Shown: positions 33,950-45,084, counted from the first letter of the stretch. The stretch is 52,552 nt of DNA from JBMNQI01 sp050944055 (GCA_050944055.1 JBMNQI010000008.1:1-52552); one strand, 5' to 3'. A program made the numbers and translations. Notes: generated from the sequence alone by a model not told the origin.

Positions 33950-34002
33950 CGCAACGGCGCGCGCAGCAGCAGATTAAATTATTACCAGCGAGGTTTTTAT
34001 AA

Positions 34003-35925
34003 ATGAACGAAAGCGTAAAACACGAGTATAACGCCGCCGAGATACAGGTGCTCGAGGGCCTTGAGGCAGTGCGCCTGCGTCCCGGCATGTATATAGGCTC
34101 CACTTCCGCAAGCGGCCTGCACCATTTGGTCTATGAGATTGTGGACAACGCCATAGACGAGGCGCTCGCGGGATACTGCGACGAGATAACCGTGACAATA
34201 GGCGAGGGCGACATTATAACCGTCACGGACAACGGCAGGGGCATACCTGTCGACATACAGCAGCAGACCGGGCGGCCCGCCCTCGAGGTCGTCTATACCG
34301 TTCTGCACGCCGGAGGCAAGTTCGGGGGCGGCGGCTACAAGGTGTCGGGGGGCCTGCACGGCGTCGGGGCGTCAGTAGTCAACGCGCTGTCCGAATGGCT
34401 TGAGGTAAGAGTCTATAAAAACGGCAAGATCTACGAGATGAAGTTCTCACGCGGCAGCGTGACGCAGGAGCTTAGAATAGTCGGCGAAACGGACAAAACG
34501 GGGACAGAGGTAGTATTTAAGCCCGACCCGGAGATGTTTGACGATACGGTTTTCGACTATGAGACGCTGCGCGTACGCATGCGCGAGCAGGCGTTTTTAA
34601 ACGCGGGTCTGCGAATAGTGACGGAGGATAAGCGCCCGGGCAGGGAAGTAAGGGACGAGATGCATTATAAGGGCGGCATACGCGAGTTTGTGCAATACAT
34701 CAACCGCAAAAAAACGCCTCTGCACGAGGACGTCGTGTACATGTGCCTCGAGCGCGAGGACTCGGCCGCCGAGGTCGCCCTGCAGTATAACGACAGCTTC
34801 AACGAGCTCATACTCTCCTTCGCAAACAACATACACACGCCCGAGGGCGGCATGCACGAGACGGGGTTCAAGGCCGCGCTTACGCGCGCTCTGAACAACT
34901 ACGGACAGAAATCGGGCATATTTAAAAACGACGAAAAGCTCTCCGGCGAGGACTGCCGCGAGGGCCTCACAGCCGTCATCTCCGTAAAGCTGACGGACGC
35001 CCAGTTTGAGGGCCAGACGAAGGCCAAGCTGGGCAACTCCGAGGTAAGAACGCTTGTCGACACTCTTGTGTACGAGGGCCTTGACAGGTATCTGGAGGAG
35101 CATCCCGCGGTAGCCCGCGCGATTTTAGAAAAAGCTATTACCGCGAGCAGGGCTAGGGAGGCGGCACGAAGGGCCAGGGAAAGCATCCGCCGCAAGAATC
35201 TGCTCGAGGGCAGCCCGCTTCCGGGCAAGCTCGCCGACTGCAACGAGCGCGACCCGGCGCTGACCGAGATTTATATAGTCGAGGGCGATTCCGCGGGCGG
35301 CAGCGCCAAGGGAGGCCGCGATTCCCGCTTCCAGGCCATACTTCCGCTCTGGGGAAAGATGCTCAATGTGGAAAAGGCGCGCGCGGACAAGGTTTACGGC
35401 AACGACAAGCTCATGCCCGTTATAACCGCGCTCGGCGCCGGCATAGGTGACGAATTCGACCCGGCAAAGCTGCGCTACCACAAGATAATCATTATGGCGG
35501 ACGCCGACGTGGACGGCTCGCACATAAGAACGCTGCTTTTGACGTTCTTCTTCCGCTTTATGCGCCCGCTTATCGAGGGCGGGTATGTTTACGCGGCCAT
35601 GCCGCCTCTTTATAAGCTAGTGCGCGGGAAGACTACGCGCTACGCCTTCTCGGACGCAGAGCGCGATGAGATTTCAGCGCAGATGCGCGGCGAGGACGGA
35701 AAGGGCAAGGTTGACATAACACGCAACAAGGGCCTTGGCGAGATGGACCCGCACGAGCTGTGGGAGACGACGATGAATCCCGAGACGCGGATATTAAAGC
35801 GCATAACGCTGGAGGACGCGGTCGCCGCCGACGAGACGTTTACGGTGCTCATGGGCGAAAAGGTTGAGCCGCGAAAGGAATTCATTGAAAAGAACGCGAA
35901 ATACGTCGTCAACCTTGATATCTGA
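34003..35925 (+). CDS. gyrB: DNA gyrase subunit B
   Basis: 640 residues. GHKL ATPase motifs: DNAIDEALAG, TDNGRGIPV and GGLHGVGASVVNAL. The Toprim domain has VEGDSAGGSAKGGRD and ADADVDGSHI. The C-terminal tail NKGLGEMDPHELWETTM is typical of bacterial GyrB. The PLRGK motif reads PLWGK. It powers negative supercoiling with GyrA. The ATG at 34003 follows GCGAGG. Confidence 0.97.
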   Translation: MNESVKHEYNAAEIQVLEGLEAVRLRPGMYIGSTSASGLHHLVYEIVDNAIDEALAGYCDEITVTIGEGDIITVTDNGRGIPVDIQQQTGRPALEVVYTVLHAGGKFGGGGYKVSGGLHGVGASVVNALSEWLEVRVYKNGKIYEMKFSRGSVTQELRIVGETDKTGTEVVFKPDPEMFDDTVFDYETLRVRMREQAFLNAGLRIVTEDKRPGREVRDEMHYKGGIREFVQYINRKKTPLHEDVVYMCLEREDSAAEVALQYNDSFNELILSFANNIHTPEGGMHETGFKAALTRALNNYGQKSGIFKNDEKLSGEDCREGLTAVISVKLTDAQFEGQTKAKLGNSEVRTLVDTLVYEGLDRYLEEHPAVARAILEKAITASRAREAARRARESIRRKNLLEGSPLPGKLADCNERDPALTEIYIVEGDSAGGSAKGGRDSRFQAILPLWGKMLNVEKARADKVYGNDKLMPVITALGAGIGDEFDPAKLRYHKIIIMADADVDGSHIRTLLLTFFFRFMRPLIEGGYVYAAMPPLYKLVRGKTTRYAFSDAERDEISAQMRGEDGKGKVDITRNKGLGEMDPHELWETTMNPETRILKRITLEDAVAADETFTVLMGEKVEPRKEFIEKNAKYVVNLDI

Positions 35926-36038
35926 CTTACGCACGCAGGTTCCGCCGCGTGTAAGCGGCAGCCCGAAGGCCGAGGCCGGAAGGAGAAACGCCGCGCGCCC
36001 GGGCGCGACCTTGCGATTATTTTTGGAGGCTCCTCAAT

Positions 36039-38525
<2,487 letters not shown>

Positions 38526-38558
38526 ACATAAAAGCCATATTTGAAAGGAGAAGGTCAC

Positions 38559-38807
38559 ATGATAAACTGGCGCATAGATATTGACAACCTGTTCTCCGGC
38601 GCCAATATCGCGGTGATGATAATCGCCGTCGTTGTTTGGCTGGCAGTCATTTTACTCAGCATTCTGATATGCTACCTCCTAATGCGCACGGCGGTGAAAA
38701 ACGGCGTGGACAGAAGCGACCTTGCAAGATTCCTCCGCCAGGCGAAGCTGCTTGAGCTTCGCGACAAGGGCCTTATTCCCGAGGAAGAAACGCAGCATAG
38801 AAAGTAA
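38559..38807 (+). CDS. Small single-pass membrane protein, unknown
   Basis: 82 residues. A short N-terminus is followed by one strong hydrophobic helix (about residues 15-42, IAVMIIAVVVWLAVILLSIL), then a charged cytosolic tail with RFLRQAKLLELRDKGLIPEEE. The ATG at 38559 follows GAAAGGAG. It begins 33 bp after the gyrA stop and is probably co-transcribed. No family is recognised. Confidence 0.7.
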   Translation: MINWRIDIDNLFSGANIAVMIIAVVVWLAVILLSILICYLLMRTAVKNGVDRSDLARFLRQAKLLELRDKGLIPEEETQHRK

Positions 38808-38932
38808 AGAAAACGGGCGGGCAGACGCTTGCAGAAACAAAAACCGGCGGCGGAAACGCGGCGCGCCCTTATAAAAGCGCGCCCGTTTGGCCGGCCCGGA
38901 GCAGGCGCCGCCGGTGCATACCAGGGTGAATT

Positions 38933-39367
38933 ATGAAGCATGTTCGCATATACACAGACGGCGCCTGCTCCGGAAACCCGGGGCCGGGCGGCTGGTGCGC
39001 CATACTGGTCTATGGCGGGACCGAAAAAGTAATTTCGGGCGGCGAACCCGAGACGACGAACAACCGGATGGAGCTTCGCGCGGCCATAGAGGGGCTTAAA
39101 GCGCTAAGAGAGCCGTGCCGCGTAACGCTTACAAGCGATTCGCAGTATCTTGTAAACGCCGTAAACCTCGGCTGGGCGGCGCGCTGGCAGGAGAACGGCT
39201 GGATGCGCGGCAAAAAGGAAGAGGCTAAAAACCCGGACCTCTGGGAGGAGCTGCTGGCGCTTTTGCGCAAGCACGACGTTGAGATGGTGTGGACGAAGGG
39301 CCATGCAAACGATGCATATAATAAGAGGTGCGACGAGCTTGCCGTCGCCGAGTCCAAGAGGTTTTGA
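38933..39367 (+). CDS. rnhA: Ribonuclease HI
   Basis: 144 residues. It cleaves RNA in RNA-DNA hybrids. The four catalytic acidic residues are in place: Asp in IYTDGACSGNPGPGGW, Glu in NNRMELRAAIEGL, Asp in TSDSQYLVNAV and Asp in NKRCDELA. The ATG at 38933 follows CAGGGTG. It has a normal HI length and the basic protrusion (WQENGWMRGKKEE). Confidence 0.96.
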   Translation: MKHVRIYTDGACSGNPGPGGWCAILVYGGTEKVISGGEPETTNNRMELRAAIEGLKALREPCRVTLTSDSQYLVNAVNLGWAARWQENGWMRGKKEEAKNPDLWEELLALLRKHDVEMVWTKGHANDAYNKRCDELAVAESKRF

Positions 39368-39401
39368 ATAATTCCGCGCCAATTTGGATGGAGGAAGTTA
39401 T

Positions 39402-40499
39402 ATGTCGAAGGTCTATTTTACAGATCTGCACGCTACGCCGGAGGTGAGCCTTCTAACGAAGCTGCGGCGTCTGGTTATAAAGGCCGGGCTTACTGGCATA
39501 GACATGAAGGATAAGTTCGCGGCCATAAAAATACACTTCGGCGAGTACGGCAACCTCGCCTATCTGCGCCCGAACTATGCAAAAGTGATAGCGGATATCG
39601 TAAAGGAAAACGGGGGCAAGCCGTTTCTTACAGACTGCAACACACTGTACCCGGGAGGGCGAAAGAACGCCTTAGACCATATAGACACAGCTTATCTCAA
39701 CGGTTTTTCGCCGTTTTCAACAGGCTGCCACGTTATAATCGGCGACGGCATACGCGGGGAGGACGATGTGGAGGTTCCGGTCGAGGGCGGCGAATACGTC
39801 AGATTCGCGAAGATAGGCCGCGCGATTATGGACGCGGACGTGTTCATAAGCATGAACCATTTTAAAGGCCATGACTTCGCGGGCTTCGGCGGCGCTTTGA
39901 AGAATATAGGCATGGGCTGCGGCTCGGCCGCCGGCAAAGCGGACATGCACAGCAACGGGCTGCCTATTTTCTCTAAGGAGCGCTGCGCCGGCTGCGGCAT
40001 CTGCGTGCGCAACTGCGGCTCCGACGCCGTCAGCATAATTGACCGCAAGGCGGTTGTGGACGAATCCAAGTGCCGCGGCTGCGCCCGGTGCATAGGCGTC
40101 TGCCCGCGCGGGGCCGTCCGCGGCAAGGAAGACAACGACGGCGCGCTGCTTAACCGCAGGATAGCGGAGTACGCCAAGGCGGTGCTGCAGAACCGCCCAC
40201 ATTTCCACATCAGCTTTGTCGTAGACGTGTCGCCCAGCTGCGACTGCCTGCCGAGCAACGATATGGCCATTGTCCCCGACGTTGGCATCTTCGCGTCGTT
40301 TGACCCCGTAGCCCTGGACGTGGCCTGCGCGGACGCGGTAAACGCGCAGAGCCCGCAAAAGAGCAGCGCGGCCGAGGGCAGCCGTCCCGGCGGCGACCAC
40401 TTCGGCCATATGCATCCGGACTCAAACTGGCGCGTCGCCACCGCCCACGCCGAAAAGCTGGGCATAGGAGAGCAGAAGTACGAGCTAATCAAAGTGTAA
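39402..40499 (+). CDS. DUF362 protein with two [4Fe-4S] ferredoxin motifs
   Basis: 365 residues. A DUF362 core (about 1-190 and 240-365; IKIHFGEYGN, MNHFKGHDFAGFGGALKNIGMGCGSAAGK) holds an inserted 2x[4Fe-4S] ferredoxin near residues 195-240: CAGCGICVRNC and CRGCARCIGVC. Such proteins are common in anaerobes and presumed to be cytosolic electron-transfer or iron-sulfur proteins; the substrate is unknown. The ATG at 39402 follows GGAGGAAG. A hairpin ends the unit. Confidence 0.88.
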   Translation: MSKVYFTDLHATPEVSLLTKLRRLVIKAGLTGIDMKDKFAAIKIHFGEYGNLAYLRPNYAKVIADIVKENGGKPFLTDCNTLYPGGRKNALDHIDTAYLNGFSPFSTGCHVIIGDGIRGEDDVEVPVEGGEYVRFAKIGRAIMDADVFISMNHFKGHDFAGFGGALKNIGMGCGSAAGKADMHSNGLPIFSKERCAGCGICVRNCGSDAVSIIDRKAVVDESKCRGCARCIGVCPRGAVRGKEDNDGALLNRRIAEYAKAVLQNRPHFHISFVVDVSPSCDCLPSNDMAIVPDVGIFASFDPVALDVACADAVNAQSPQKSSAAEGSRPGGDHFGHMHPDSNWRVATAHAEKLGIGEQKYELIKV

Positions 40500-40502
40500 A
40501 AT

Positions 40503-40539
40503 ATGCGCCGCAAAACGTGAAAAACGTTTCGCGGCGCAT
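40503..40539 (+). terminator. Terminator hairpin after the DUF362 gene
   Basis: ATGCGCCGCAAAACGT and ACGTTTCGCGGCGCAT form a 16-bp stem with one mismatch and a 5-nt loop, followed by a short TTTGT. A second weaker hairpin (ACCGGAGG/CCTCCGGT) follows within 40 bp. Confidence 0.7.
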
Positions 40540-40589
40540 TTGTATCAGGACCGGAGGCAGGCTTCCCTCCGGTTTGCCGTCCGCTTTAG

Positions 40590-40712
40590 CGCCGAGACTG
40601 CAAGCCTCTTGGCGCCGAGCTGAAAGAGCCTACTTTGCCCGGCAAATGGAGTAAGAGCCGCTGGTCGGTGGATTACGACATAGAGAGCGATACGGCGCGG
40701 ATAACGAAGTGA
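40590..40712 (+). pseudogene. Possible 3' gene remnant
   Basis: This open frame of 40 codons ends LPGKWSKSRWSVDYDIESDTARITK-stop, shown shortened: KSRWSVDYDIESDTARITK. It reads like a protein C-terminus, lacks a credible start or ribosome site, and is followed 5 bp later by a perfect hairpin. It may be the decayed end of a lost gene. No family is recognised. Confidence 0.22.
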
Positions 40713-40717
40713 GACTA

Positions 40718-40743
40718 GGCGGCTCCGGAAAACCGGAGCCGCC
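40718..40743. repeat. Perfect 11-bp hairpin
   Basis: GGCGGCTCCGG AAAA CCGGAGCCGCC. No T run on either side, so termination is doubtful. Confidence 0.6.
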
Positions 40744-40785
40744 GCGCGACAGTGTAAACTTCTCCCTCCGCCGCCTCCGTTCCCC

Positions 40786-40814
40786 TTGACAAGATGTATT
40801 AATAAATATACAAT
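40786..40814 (+). promoter_or_regulatory. Sigma-A promoter of the glmU-prs-pth operon
   Basis: Consensus TTGACA, a 17-bp spacer, TACAAT. Predicted start near 40821. Confidence 0.82.
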
Positions 40815-40834
40815 TATGCGGGGTGAGGCGGGCC

Positions 40835-41689
40835 ATGTTCACTGTGATTGTCAAAGATAAAAATATGCAGCGCCGGGCGCTGGGGCTTCCGCTCTATTTC
40901 TGGGCGGCGTGGTCCCTCGATACCGCGGGCGCTGATTTTTTTGTTATGGCTTCGGACGAGGTCTACTGCGACCTTGTGGGACTCTGCCCCAAGGTAAAAA
41001 GAACGGACAAGCCGCAGGGCGTAATAATCGACGAACCGGTGCTTATAACAGCCACCGGCGCGGAGAATCTCGTTAAAACGGGAAAATTTCCGGCCGAGGG
41101 CTGCTATTTTGTGTCCGACACGCGCTCGCTTTTAATCGCGCAGAGAGAGGCAAGGCTGGACGTTATTTACCGCCATGCCGAAAACGGCGTAATATTTATG
41201 GACGAGCAAAGCTGCACGATCGACCCGCGCGTTACAATAGAGCCCGGGGCGGAGATTCTGCCGAACACAGTCATACTCGGGAAGAGCCACATAGGCGCGC
41301 GCGCGAAGATAGGGCCATTCGCCTATATACGGCCGGGCTGCAACATAGGCGCGGACACGAAGATCGGGGACTTTGTGGAAGTGAAGAACTCAAACGTGGG
41401 CGACGGCACAAAGTTTTCGCATCTGACATATGTAGGCGACTCGGACATAGGTAAAAACGTCAATTTCGGCTGCGGAACTGTGACAGTGAATTACGACGGG
41501 AAGAATAAATACAGAACCACCGTGCTAGATAACGCGTTTGTGGGCTGCAACACGAATCTTATAGCCCCTGTCACGGTCGGCGAAGGGGCGTATATCGCCG
41601 CCGGCTCGACGATTACGGACGATGTTCCCGGCGGAGGCTTTGCAATCGCCCGCTCCCGCCAGACGACAAAGGAAAAGAGACATAAATAG
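40835..41689 (+). CDS. GlmU-like N-acetyltransferase lacking a functional uridyltransferase domain
   Basis: 284 residues, against about 450 for full GlmU. The C-terminal left-handed beta-helix is complete and GlmU-like: IRPGCNIG, GDFVEVKNS, HLTYVGDSDIG (catalytic His), TVTVNYDGKNKY, and GAYIAAGSTI. The N-terminal part is only about 130 residues. It lacks the LAAGxGTRM nucleotide motif and most of the pyrophosphorylase core, keeping just a connector resembling NDR-type GlmU sequence (SDTRSLLIAQREARLD). It may still acetylate glucosamine-1-phosphate, with UDP transfer done by another protein. The ATG at 40835 is preferred over a GTG at 40823, which lies at the transcription start. The gene is in the conserved glmU-prs-pth position. 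Confidence 0.85.
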   Translation: MFTVIVKDKNMQRRALGLPLYFWAAWSLDTAGADFFVMASDEVYCDLVGLCPKVKRTDKPQGVIIDEPVLITATGAENLVKTGKFPAEGCYFVSDTRSLLIAQREARLDVIYRHAENGVIFMDEQSCTIDPRVTIEPGAEILPNTVILGKSHIGARAKIGPFAYIRPGCNIGADTKIGDFVEVKNSNVGDGTKFSHLTYVGDSDIGKNVNFGCGTVTVNYDGKNKYRTTVLDNAFVGCNTNLIAPVTVGEGAYIAAGSTITDDVPGGGFAIARSRQTTKEKRHK

Positions 41690-41716
41690 AGTTAATAAAT
41701 TTTCGAGGTGTTCAAA

Positions 41717-42673
41717 ATGATTTCACATGGCAAGGAGATCAAGATCTTTGCCGGCAACTCCAACAGGGCCCTGGCCGAGGGGATCTGCCGCGAGCTGGGG
41801 ATTAAGCTGGGCAAGAGCGAGGTCGGGAAGTTTTCGGACGGAGAGGTCAGCGTCAGCATTTACGAGACGGTGCGGGGCTGCGACGTGTTCGTGGTTCAGT
41901 CTACATGCTCGCCTGTCAACGACAACCTCATGGAAATGCTGATTATGATCGACGCGTTTAAACGCGCGTCCGCCGGGCGCGTAACGGCCGTCATCCCGTA
42001 TTTCGGGTATGCCAGACAGGACAGGAAGGCGAAGGCGCGAGACCCAATATCGGCAAAGCTCGTAGCCAACCTTATTACGCGCGCCGGTGCGGACAGGGTC
42101 CTCACAATGGATCTCCATGTGGCGCAGATACAGGGCTTTTTCGACATACCGGTGGACAATCTGCTAGGCGCCCCGGTCTTCACGCGCAGCATACAGGAGC
42201 GGTTCGGTGAACGCTGCAAGGACATGGTGGTGGTTTCGCCCGATATAGGCTCCGTCTCCCGCTGCCGCGATTTTGCCCAGAAGCTGCATATGAGCCTGGC
42301 AATTGTCGATAAGCGCCGCCAGCGCGCCAACAGCAGCGAGGTCATGAACATAATAGGGGACGTGCGGGGAAGGGACGTTCTGCTTTTCGACGATATGGTG
42401 GATACCGGCGGGAGCCTGGCCAACGCGGCCAACGCCATAGTGGAGCTGGGCGGCGCGAGGGACGTTTACGCCTGCGCGAGCCACGGCGTTTTGTCCGGCC
42501 CCGCTATTGACCGTATCGAGCAAAGCTGCATCAAGGAGCTCATGCTGCTTGACACTATACCGCTCCCGGAGGAGCACGGATCAAAGATAAGGCAGCTTCC
42601 CGTAGCGCCGATTTTCGCGGAGGCAATCAAACGGATCTATGAGGAAGTTTCAATCTCCCTGCTGTTCGTATGA
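41717..42673 (+). CDS. prs: Ribose-phosphate pyrophosphokinase
   Basis: 318 residues. It makes PRPP from ribose-5-phosphate and ATP. Visible motifs: FAGNSNRALAEGI, FSDGEVSVSI, the DRKAKARDPISAKLVAN catalytic flexible-loop region, TMDLHVAQIQGFF and the PRPP site VLLFDDMVDTGGSL. The ATG at 41717 follows GAGGTG; a GTG at 41708 lies within the ribosome site. The stop overlaps the pth start. Confidence 0.97.
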   Translation: MISHGKEIKIFAGNSNRALAEGICRELGIKLGKSEVGKFSDGEVSVSIYETVRGCDVFVVQSTCSPVNDNLMEMLIMIDAFKRASAGRVTAVIPYFGYARQDRKAKARDPISAKLVANLITRAGADRVLTMDLHVAQIQGFFDIPVDNLLGAPVFTRSIQERFGERCKDMVVVSPDIGSVSRCRDFAQKLHMSLAIVDKRRQRANSSEVMNIIGDVRGRDVLLFDDMVDTGGSLANAANAIVELGGARDVYACASHGVLSGPAIDRIEQSCIKELMLLDTIPLPEEHGSKIRQLPVAPIFAEAIKRIYEEVSISLLFV

Positions 42674-43257
42674 TGTTCTTCAGGAATAAAAGCAGCGAGT
42701 ACCTGGTTGTTTTTCTGGGGAATCCGGGCAGGAAGTTTGAAAACTCGCGGCATAACGCCGGTTTTATGACGGCGGACCTGCTCTCAAAAAGGCGCGGGTT
42801 CAAAATCGACAAGCTTAAATTCAGGTCGCTATGCTGCCGGGCAAAGCTCGGGGGCAAATCAGTCGTGCTGATGAAGCCGCAGACATATATGAACCTCTCG
42901 GGCCAGGCCGTCGGCGAGGCCGCGCGGTATTACAGGATCCCGCCAGAGCGCGTGATAGTCGTCTTCGACGATATGACATTGCTGCCCGGCCGCCTGCGCA
43001 TACGCCGCGACGGGAGCGCCGGAGGGCACAACGGCATTAAGAGCATTATAGAGGCGCTCGGGACGGACGGCTTTCCCCGGATTAAAATAGGCGTCGGCGG
43101 GCCTCCGCACCCTGACTTCGACGCCGCCGACTGGGTGCTGGGCGATTTTAACTCCACCGAGCGCGAAATCATGGAAAACGCGTTTCTGCGCGCGGGCGAG
43201 GCTCTTGAGTGCATTCTTGAGTACGGCATAGAGAGGGCAATGAACGAGTATAACTGA
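42670..43257 (+). CDS. pth: Peptidyl-tRNA hydrolase
   Basis: 195 residues. It releases peptides from dropped-off peptidyl-tRNA. Signatures are LGNPGRKFENSRHNAGF (catalytic His), MKPQTYMNLSG and DGSAGGHNGIKSI. The start is ATG 42670 or the next codon ATG 42673; both overlap the prs stop (ATGATG). It ends the glmU-prs-pth operon with a terminator 8 bp on. Confidence 0.97.
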   Translation: MMFFRNKSSEYLVVFLGNPGRKFENSRHNAGFMTADLLSKRRGFKIDKLKFRSLCCRAKLGGKSVVLMKPQTYMNLSGQAVGEAARYYRIPPERVIVVFDDMTLLPGRLRIRRDGSAGGHNGIKSIIEALGTDGFPRIKIGVGGPPHPDFDAADWVLGDFNSTEREIMENAFLRAGEALECILEYGIERAMNEYN

Positions 43258-43265
43258 ACATGCGC

Positions 43266-43295
43266 AGCCCCCGCTTAAATAGGCGGGGGCTTTTT
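43266..43295 (+). terminator. Rho-independent terminator of pth
   Basis: AGCCCCCGC, 8-nt loop, GCGGGGGCT, then TTTT. Confidence 0.92.
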
Positions 43296-43356
43296 GCGTT
43301 CACGCTTATACGATCATTACCGGCAGGCTCCCGGGCACAGCCCGGGTCAGGAGCGC

Positions 43357-43638
43357 CTATCCGAGTTCTCTTACGGCGCTTCTGACGGCGCCGTCAATAT
43401 CGCCGGGGAATTGCGGCCTTGCAACAACGAGTTTAAAATCCCCTTCGGGACGCGTGGCGCAGTCGCGGGGGCAGCCGGAGATAATGAGCAGCGTATCAAA
43501 GCTTCCCTCTTCCCAGTAGACGAGGCTCACGCCGGGCAAGGCGCCCTCAATGCGTGAGAGAGCCTCCCTGGTGTCTATATAAGGGTTGCAGGAGCCGCAA
43601 AGGCGGTAGCCTACGCGGCGGCTAGAATTGGCGCTCAA
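43357..43638 (-). CDS. Small cysteine-rich protein downstream of 4-hydroxybutyryl-CoA dehydratase
   Basis: 93 residues, unrecognised. Two cysteine pairs stand out: CGSCNPYID near residue 14 and GCPRDCATRPEG near residue 55. They could hold a metal or iron-sulfur cluster. Between them lies an alternating hydrophobic alpha/beta segment (VSLVYWEEGSFDTLLIISG). The TTG start at 43638 has GAGG about 10 nt upstream, and that GAGG is part of the dehydratase's last codons, so translation is probably coupled. The 6-bp spacing and shared strand suggest that it works with the dehydratase. It could equally be a small thiol or metal-handling protein. Confidence 0.7.
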   Translation of the reverse strand: MSANSSRRVGYRLCGSCNPYIDTREALSRIEGALPGVSLVYWEEGSFDTLLIISGCPRDCATRPEGDFKLVVARPQFPGDIDGAVRSAVRELG

Positions 43639-43644
43639 AGCAGC

Positions 43645-45084
43645 TCAGTCCTCAATGCCCGCGAGGCGGCGGGCGAGCGACTTTTTATACTCTATATTTC
43701 CCTGCCGGGCTAAATTGACGCGCTGAGCCTGCGGGGAGCCCGCCCCGTGCATCGACTCGACCAGCGCCGTGCCGCTTGTCATATTCTCAAGCAGACGCGC
43801 CATGCGGTAGCGCGTCTCCATGGGGACGGAGTCGACGCCCTTATAGTATTTCCTCATGTATTTGCCGAGGACGGGGTGGTTAAGATCGGTATCGGAGGGG
43901 AGGGTGGCGAAGATGCCGCCCGCTATATCGTGCGCGAGCCGGTCTATTTCGTATATGTGCCGGGTCGTATTCTGCTTTGCGACGTTCGCGAGCATCTGGT
44001 CGACGAAATACGCCCCGGAGGCCGTCGGAGAGCCCTCGTAGGAGCAGGCTATAGAGCTTGAGTAAATAGTCTCCGTGAGGAGAATCATCTCAATAAGCTT
44101 ATCCTTTATGTGGCTGGCCTTCGCCGCGCCGTTATAGTCGGCCATAGAAGCCGCCGCCCCGATTATCACGTCGGAGACGCCGCCCTTGCAGCCGCCGTAG
44201 TTCTGGCGGTGGTAGCTGGCGAAGCGCTCTACAAGCAGGCCGGCGTATTCATATTCGCCGCACATGAAAACATGGTCCCAGGGAACAAATACGTCGTCGA
44301 GAATGGTGAGCGCCTCTCCGCCGACTATGCCGTATTTGGCGTTGCCCTGGTCGATGCCGCAGCCGTTTACGCGGCGCTCGTCGTTGCTCTGGCGGCCGAA
44401 TATATGCATGACGCCCGGCGCGTCGACCGGGAGGGCGCAGCAGACGGCGTAGTCCCTGTCTTCCCCGCCGAGGGCCCTTGTCGGCATAATAAGCATCTCA
44501 TGGCTGTTGACTATGCCGGTCATATGCGCTTTAGCGCCGCGTATGACTATGCCCTTGTCGTCTTTTGAAACTACGTGCACGTAGAGGTCGGGGTCCTTTT
44601 GCTGCGAGGGGCCGAGAGAGCGGTCGCCCTTGGGGTCGGTCATCGAGCCGGCGACCATGACATCGGTCTCCTGCACGTGCTCAAGGTATTTTTTGAACGT
44701 CTCAAAATAGTTTGTGCCGTACGCCTGATCCATCTCGTAGGTCACGGTGTAGACGGCGTTTAGCGCATCGCAGCCGACGCAGCGCTGGAAGCAGGAGCCG
44801 GTTTTCTGCGCGATCATACGCAGCATTTTTACCTTTTTAACCAGGTCGTCCGTGCTTTGGTGAATATGAGTGAACCGGTTAATCTTTTTCCCGGTAAGGT
44901 GGCTTTTAGCCGTCATGAGGTTTTCATACTGAGGGTCGAAAGCCAGCTCATATGTGAGCGAGGCGCAATTGACGTGTGGGCGGGTAAGCGGCGAATCGAC
45001 GACGCTCTCTATCTCCTCGCCGAAGGCGTATACTTTCGGGCGGATCTGCCGAAGGCTGTCGATATACTGCTGTCCGTTCATCAT
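43645..45084 (-). CDS. abfD: 4-hydroxybutyryl-CoA dehydratase / vinylacetyl-CoA isomerase
   Basis: 479 residues. A flavin and [4Fe-4S] enzyme that dehydrates 4-hydroxybutyryl-CoA to crotonyl-CoA by a radical route. The cluster ligands match AbfD: Cys-x3-Cys in SCFQRC at residues 98 and 102, and His-x6-Cys in YHRQNYGGCKGG near residues 290-300. This separates it from the flavin-only HpaB hydroxylases. The ATG at 45084 follows CGGAGG. Crotonyl-CoA feeds butyrate formation, which fits nifJ, thlA and the CoA-transferase in the same window. No crotonase or acyl-CoA dehydrogenase is adjacent. Confidence 0.94.
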   Translation of the reverse strand: MMNGQQYIDSLRQIRPKVYAFGEEIESVVDSPLTRPHVNCASLTYELAFDPQYENLMTAKSHLTGKKINRFTHIHQSTDDLVKKVKMLRMIAQKTGSCFQRCVGCDALNAVYTVTYEMDQAYGTNYFETFKKYLEHVQETDVMVAGSMTDPKGDRSLGPSQQKDPDLYVHVVSKDDKGIVIRGAKAHMTGIVNSHEMLIMPTRALGGEDRDYAVCCALPVDAPGVMHIFGRQSNDERRVNGCGIDQGNAKYGIVGGEALTILDDVFVPWDHVFMCGEYEYAGLLVERFASYHRQNYGGCKGGVSDVIIGAAASMADYNGAAKASHIKDKLIEMILLTETIYSSSIACSYEGSPTASGAYFVDQMLANVAKQNTTRHIYEIDRLAHDIAGGIFATLPSDTDLNHPVLGKYMRKYYKGVDSVPMETRYRMARLLENMTSGTALVESMHGAGSPQAQRVNLARQGNIEYKKSLARRLAGIED

